This document shows, piece by piece, positions 4,499 through 7,198 of a stretch of DNA of 7,198 nucleotides (the stretch's first letter is position 1; each line of letters begins with the position of its first letter). The DNA comes from an uncultured Spirochaetia bacterium (GTDB lineage Bacteria; Spirochaetota; UBA6919): NCBI GenBank assembly GCA_913053665.1, contig CAJXGR010000157.1, forward strand, positions 1-7,198, read 5' to 3'. The notes under the pieces are model-generated. The model searched no databases. It saw only the letters and a list, made by a program, of their open reading frames with translations, and was not told where the DNA came from. The position numbers were made by a program, and so were the translations under genes.

Positions 4499-6100
4499 TC
4501 ACCAAAAGGAGACGACCAAAATGATGGTCAACAAGGCAAGTCCGGCTGATAAATATCGGTAATCCTTATACCAATGATGATTAGAAGTCTCAAGAGATAT
4601 ATCTCCCTTCTGATAAAAGAAATGGGATAGCTTTTCCTTCATAGGTTCCTTCCCAAGTAGACTCACAACGACAAATAATATCGAACTGAAGGCCAGGAGA
4701 AGACCTGCAAGGATAGTAAAGTGGATACTGATGACTCCAAGCTGGTTTAAAAGGAATAGAGTGAGTGAAAAGACATGTCCTCCCACTAAAGTCCAAAACG
4801 CTCCCGTCCCATTTCCCCGTTTCCAAAAGAATCCCAGGATTACAATCGCCACCACAGGAGGCACGATATAGGCTAATGCACTTTGCAGATACTCAAAAAG
4901 CCTGCTATAATGACTGATGACAGGTGTCCAGGCGGCCGATAAGACTATGAAAAAGATAATAGCCCAACGCCCGATTCTCTTGACCTGTTCAGGCCTTAAA
5001 TGAGGATAGCGGGGGGTGATGAAGTCCATAGTGATCAGGGTGGACGCTGATAATAACGTAGAATCAAGGCTGGACATGATCGCTGCAATCAGCCCAGCCA
5101 ATACCAATCCCAGTAATCCTGTTGGAAGCAGTTCTATTATCATGGTGGGGTAGACACTATCTCCGTTTTCTATGTCTGGAAAAATGATCCTTGCCATGAG
5201 ACCGGGTAAAACCATGATCAATAAGACAGGGAGTTTTAACAGTCCAGCGAATAAGCCTCCCCAACGAGCGTTATTAACATCTTTGGCAGCTAAAAACCGT
5301 TGGGCAATGAACTGGTTCGTACACCAAAAGTAAAATCCAAGTACAGGCACACCAATCAGCGTTCCAAGCCATGGCAAATCCGGATCATTAAGGGGCTGGA
5401 TGATTGATAGCATTTCTGGAGGCGTCTCAGCCGTCACACGCTCCCATGAGAAACCTATTTGATCGAAGACCATGTAAGTCAGTACTGTTGAACCAACAAG
5501 TAGAATGACAGCCTGTGCAATATCTGTATAAGCCACGGCTTTGAACCCACCAGTCGCTGTAAAGCCAGACACAAAAGCCAATACAATAACTGAACCGTAG
5601 AATATGAGACTCGTATTCGCAGCCAGCCCGGGGAAAAGCAATCCAATAAGGACCTGGAAGACCACAGCCCCCGCAAATAATGTTCCAGCCGTATCAATCA
5701 CAATATTAGCAAATAGAGTGAGGACTGAAAAGTAGACTCTCGCACGACGATCAAAACGCTTTTCCAATAATTCAGGGACGGTCATAACTTTAGAGCGATA
5801 ATAGGCCGGGATGAAGAACAAAACGAAAAAGATAAGGACAACAGCCGCCATCCATTCATAGTTTGAAACAGATAGTCCTGAAGAGTAAGCTTGGCCTGAT
5901 AAACCGATGAGTGTTGTGCTGGATATATTGGATGCAAAAAGGGAAAAGCCAATAGCAACCCATCCCAATGACCGGCCAGCCAGGAAAAGATCCTCTCCTG
6001 TCCTGACACTCTTCCCGCTCTTTACTTTAATGATAGCAATTAAAAGTAAGAACAGGACAATGATTACTATATCTATAAGGCCTAATAGACTGTTTGACAA
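4499..6100 (-). CDS. Sodium:solute symporter (SSS family, sugar-transporter-like)
   Basis: This is an integral inner-membrane Na+-coupled symporter of the SSS family, 533 aa, with about 13-14 hydrophobic segments. Family signatures are ASNISSTTLIGLSG (about 56-69), GGFKAVAYTDIAQ (184-196), FWCTNQFIAQR (258-268) and AAIMSSLDSTLLSAS (339-353), which holds the Ser residues expected at the sodium site. The WCTNQ...QR segment is most like the SGLT/sugar branch, but the substrate cannot be fixed from sequence. The frame extends to ATG 6145 inside the dehydrogenase gene. I prefer TTG 6100 because AAGAGG lies 6 nt before it, the extra 15 residues are charged and not family-like, and the protein then starts just before the first membrane helix. 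It lies 10 nt downstream of the dehydrogenase gene, so they are probably one transcript. Confidence 0.93.
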   Translation of the reverse strand: MSNSLLGLIDIVIIVLFLLLIAIIKVKSGKSVRTGEDLFLAGRSLGWVAIGFSLFASNISSTTLIGLSGQAYSSGLSVSNYEWMAAVVLIFFVLFFIPAYYRSKVMTVPELLEKRFDRRARVYFSVLTLFANIVIDTAGTLFAGAVVFQVLIGLLFPGLAANTSLIFYGSVIVLAFVSGFTATGGFKAVAYTDIAQAVILLVGSTVLTYMVFDQIGFSWERVTAETPPEMLSIIQPLNDPDLPWLGTLIGVPVLGFYFWCTNQFIAQRFLAAKDVNNARWGGLFAGLLKLPVLLIMVLPGLMARIIFPDIENGDSVYPTMIIELLPTGLLGLVLAGLIAAIMSSLDSTLLSASTLITMDFITPRYPHLRPEQVKRIGRWAIIFFIVLSAAWTPVISHYSRLFEYLQSALAYIVPPVVAIVILGFFWKRGNGTGAFWTLVGGHVFSLTLFLLNQLGVISIHFTILAGLLLAFSSILFVVVSLLGKEPMKEKLSHFFYQKGDISLETSNHHWYKDYRYLSAGLALLTIILVVSFW

Positions 6101-6106
6101 TCCTTT

Positions 6107-6111
6107 CCTCT
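6107..6111 (-). promoter_or_regulatory. Shine-Dalgarno site that decides the symporter TTG start
   Basis: On the minus strand AGAGG is followed by AAAGGA and then TTG at 6100. It overlaps the stop codon region of the dehydrogenase gene, consistent with reinitiation after that gene. No comparable site precedes ATG 6145. Confidence 0.65.
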
Positions 6112-7172
6112 TAGTTTTTTCTTTTTGACCTGTCCAACACCTCATTATTCACAAGGTTAGGAGGTACCTTTCCCGTCACTCCCGCTATAAGATTATCCGC
6201 CACCATCCTGGCCATTGTACTTCGCGTTTCCACAGAGGCACTCCCAATATGAGGCAGAAGAACGACATTTTCTAAACCAAGTAGACCCGATACGATCCTG
6301 GGCTCCTCCTCGAAAACATCCAATCCAGCACCCCAAATCCCATGGCTTTTGAGGGCCTCATAAAGAGCTTGCTCATCCACTACTTCTCCACGGGCTGTGT
6401 TGATCAGAATAGCTGTCTTCTTCATGAGTGTCAATTCCCTCTTGCCCATCAAATGACGGGTCTCCGGGGTCAGTGGTGTGTGTAAGGACACAATGTCAGA
6501 CTGGCTTAATAAAGCATCCTTATCCATATACTTTGCTTGATACTTATCTTCCACAGAGTTCTCTACCCTATTTCTACTATAGTAAAGGATATTCATATCA
6601 AACCCTCTAACTATCTTCGCTAAAGCCTGACCTATCCTTCCAAAACCAATGATTCCCAGGGTTTTATGGTGCAAATCAAAGCCCTGAAACAAGTCAATCT
6701 CCCATCCAGTCTTCCATTCCCCCCTCCTAACATAACGATCTCCTTCCGCAACCCTTCTTGACACAGACATTATCAAGGCAAAGGCAAGTTCTGCCGTTGT
6801 CTCATCCAGTACACCTGGAGTGTTCGTGACCATAATCCCTAATTCAGTCGCTGTTTCTATATCTATATTATTGTAGCCCACTCCAAAATTGGCGATCACC
6901 TTAAGTTCAGGGTTTGATTTTAATACGCTTTTTGTTATCCCGACTGTAGCCCCCCACGATGGTCGTGCTTCAACATACGAAATATTAAGTTTTTGTGTTA
7001 AAAAATTACTTACAGGATTTCCAGGAAATAGAAAAATAACTGCTAATATAGATACTGCGAGCGACAAAAAAGCTGACTTACTTATCTTATGCTTTAATTT
7101 ATTTTTATCTTGTACTTTCGGTTGATTAAATTCAACATTATTTGATAATATAACAAATATAACATTAAGCAA
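6111..7172 (-). CDS. D-2-hydroxyacid dehydrogenase with replaced N-terminus (chimeric or truncated)
   Basis: From about residue 79 onward this is a clear NAD(P)-dependent D-2-hydroxyacid dehydrogenase of the glyoxylate/hydroxypyruvate reductase type. It has VIANFGVGYNNID (92-104), the Rossmann motif GFGRIG (176-181), and catalytic Arg261 (NTARG), Glu290 (EEEP) and His308 (PHIGSAS), with the family's R+29 and R+47 spacing. The first 60 or so residues of the catalytic domain are missing. In their place are about 78 residues with a basic stretch and a 16-residue hydrophobic segment (about 34-49) that does not resemble the family. TTG 7172 has no good SD, and the frame stays open to the window edge, so the true start may lie outside. 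Activity is doubtful. Alternatives are a pseudogene remnant fused to foreign DNA or an assembly join. The symporter gene follows after 10 nt. Confidence 0.75.
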   Translation of the reverse strand: MLNVIFVILSNNVEFNQPKVQDKNKLKHKISKSAFLSLAVSILAVIFLFPGNPVSNFLTQKLNISYVEARPSWGATVGITKSVLKSNPELKVIANFGVGYNNIDIETATELGIMVTNTPGVLDETTAELAFALIMSVSRRVAEGDRYVRRGEWKTGWEIDLFQGFDLHHKTLGIIGFGRIGQALAKIVRGFDMNILYYSRNRVENSVEDKYQAKYMDKDALLSQSDIVSLHTPLTPETRHLMGKRELTLMKKTAILINTARGEVVDEQALYEALKSHGIWGAGLDVFEEEPRIVSGLLGLENVVLLPHIGSASVETRSTMARMVADNLIAGVTGKVPPNLVNNEVLDRSKRKN

Positions 7173-7198
7173 AGTAGTTCCAGGAATAGAGTATGTTA

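Noticed and set aside
6428..7125. Plus-strand frames opposite the dehydrogenase (6428-6610 and 6889-7125)
   Set aside because: Antisense to conserved coding sequence; no SD or family features.

Overview
The window looks like chromosome of a low-to-moderate GC bacterium, most likely a Bacillota (Firmicutes). The reasons are strong purine-rich Shine-Dalgarno (SD) sites, including a 10-base extended match to the 16S tail before hisF, repeated use of GTG and TTG starts supported by those sites, and tight gene overlaps. The lineage is inferred; there is no rRNA or other marker here.

Left part (1-1484, plus strand, AT-rich): a compact operon. It holds the last codons of an upstream gene, a 139-aa leucine-rich-repeat (LRR) protein, a 103-aa unrecognised protein, a 60-aa cysteine-rich protein resembling the CPCC zinc-ribbon-like family, and a second LRR protein of about 161 aa. 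The two LRR genes are clear paralogues that bracket the two small genes. Their 69-bp repeat units have a nearly fixed DNA framework, and the differences concentrate in the codons facing the predicted concave, ligand-binding side. This is accessory-type DNA and the least explained coding part of the window.

Middle gap (1485-1714): a 230-bp gap between convergent transcripts. It holds four 13-bp CTAG-rich palindromes at an exact 22-bp period, then two REP-like hairpins. The palindrome centres run G-C-C-G, so copies 1+2 and copies 3+4 can each form a perfect 14-bp hairpin.

Histidine block (1715-4377, minus strand, higher GC): hisB-hisH-hisA-hisF in transcription order, all intact with catalytic residues visible, overlapping or abutting. 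They cover three consecutive steps: HisA isomerises ProFAR to PRFAR, HisF-HisH converts PRFAR to imidazole glycerol phosphate (IGP) and AICAR, and HisB dehydrates IGP. hisG, hisD, hisC and hisI/E are not next to them. A sigma-A-type promoter sits just upstream of hisB.

Right part (4499 to the end, minus strand): a truncated D-2-hydroxyacid dehydrogenase followed 10 nt later by a sodium:solute symporter, probably co-transcribed. The dehydrogenase keeps its NAD domain and catalytic Arg-Glu-His. Its first 60 or so family residues, however, are replaced by an unrelated AT-rich, hydrophobic N-terminal stretch that stays open to the window edge. This is a fusion, a decayed gene or an assembly junction.
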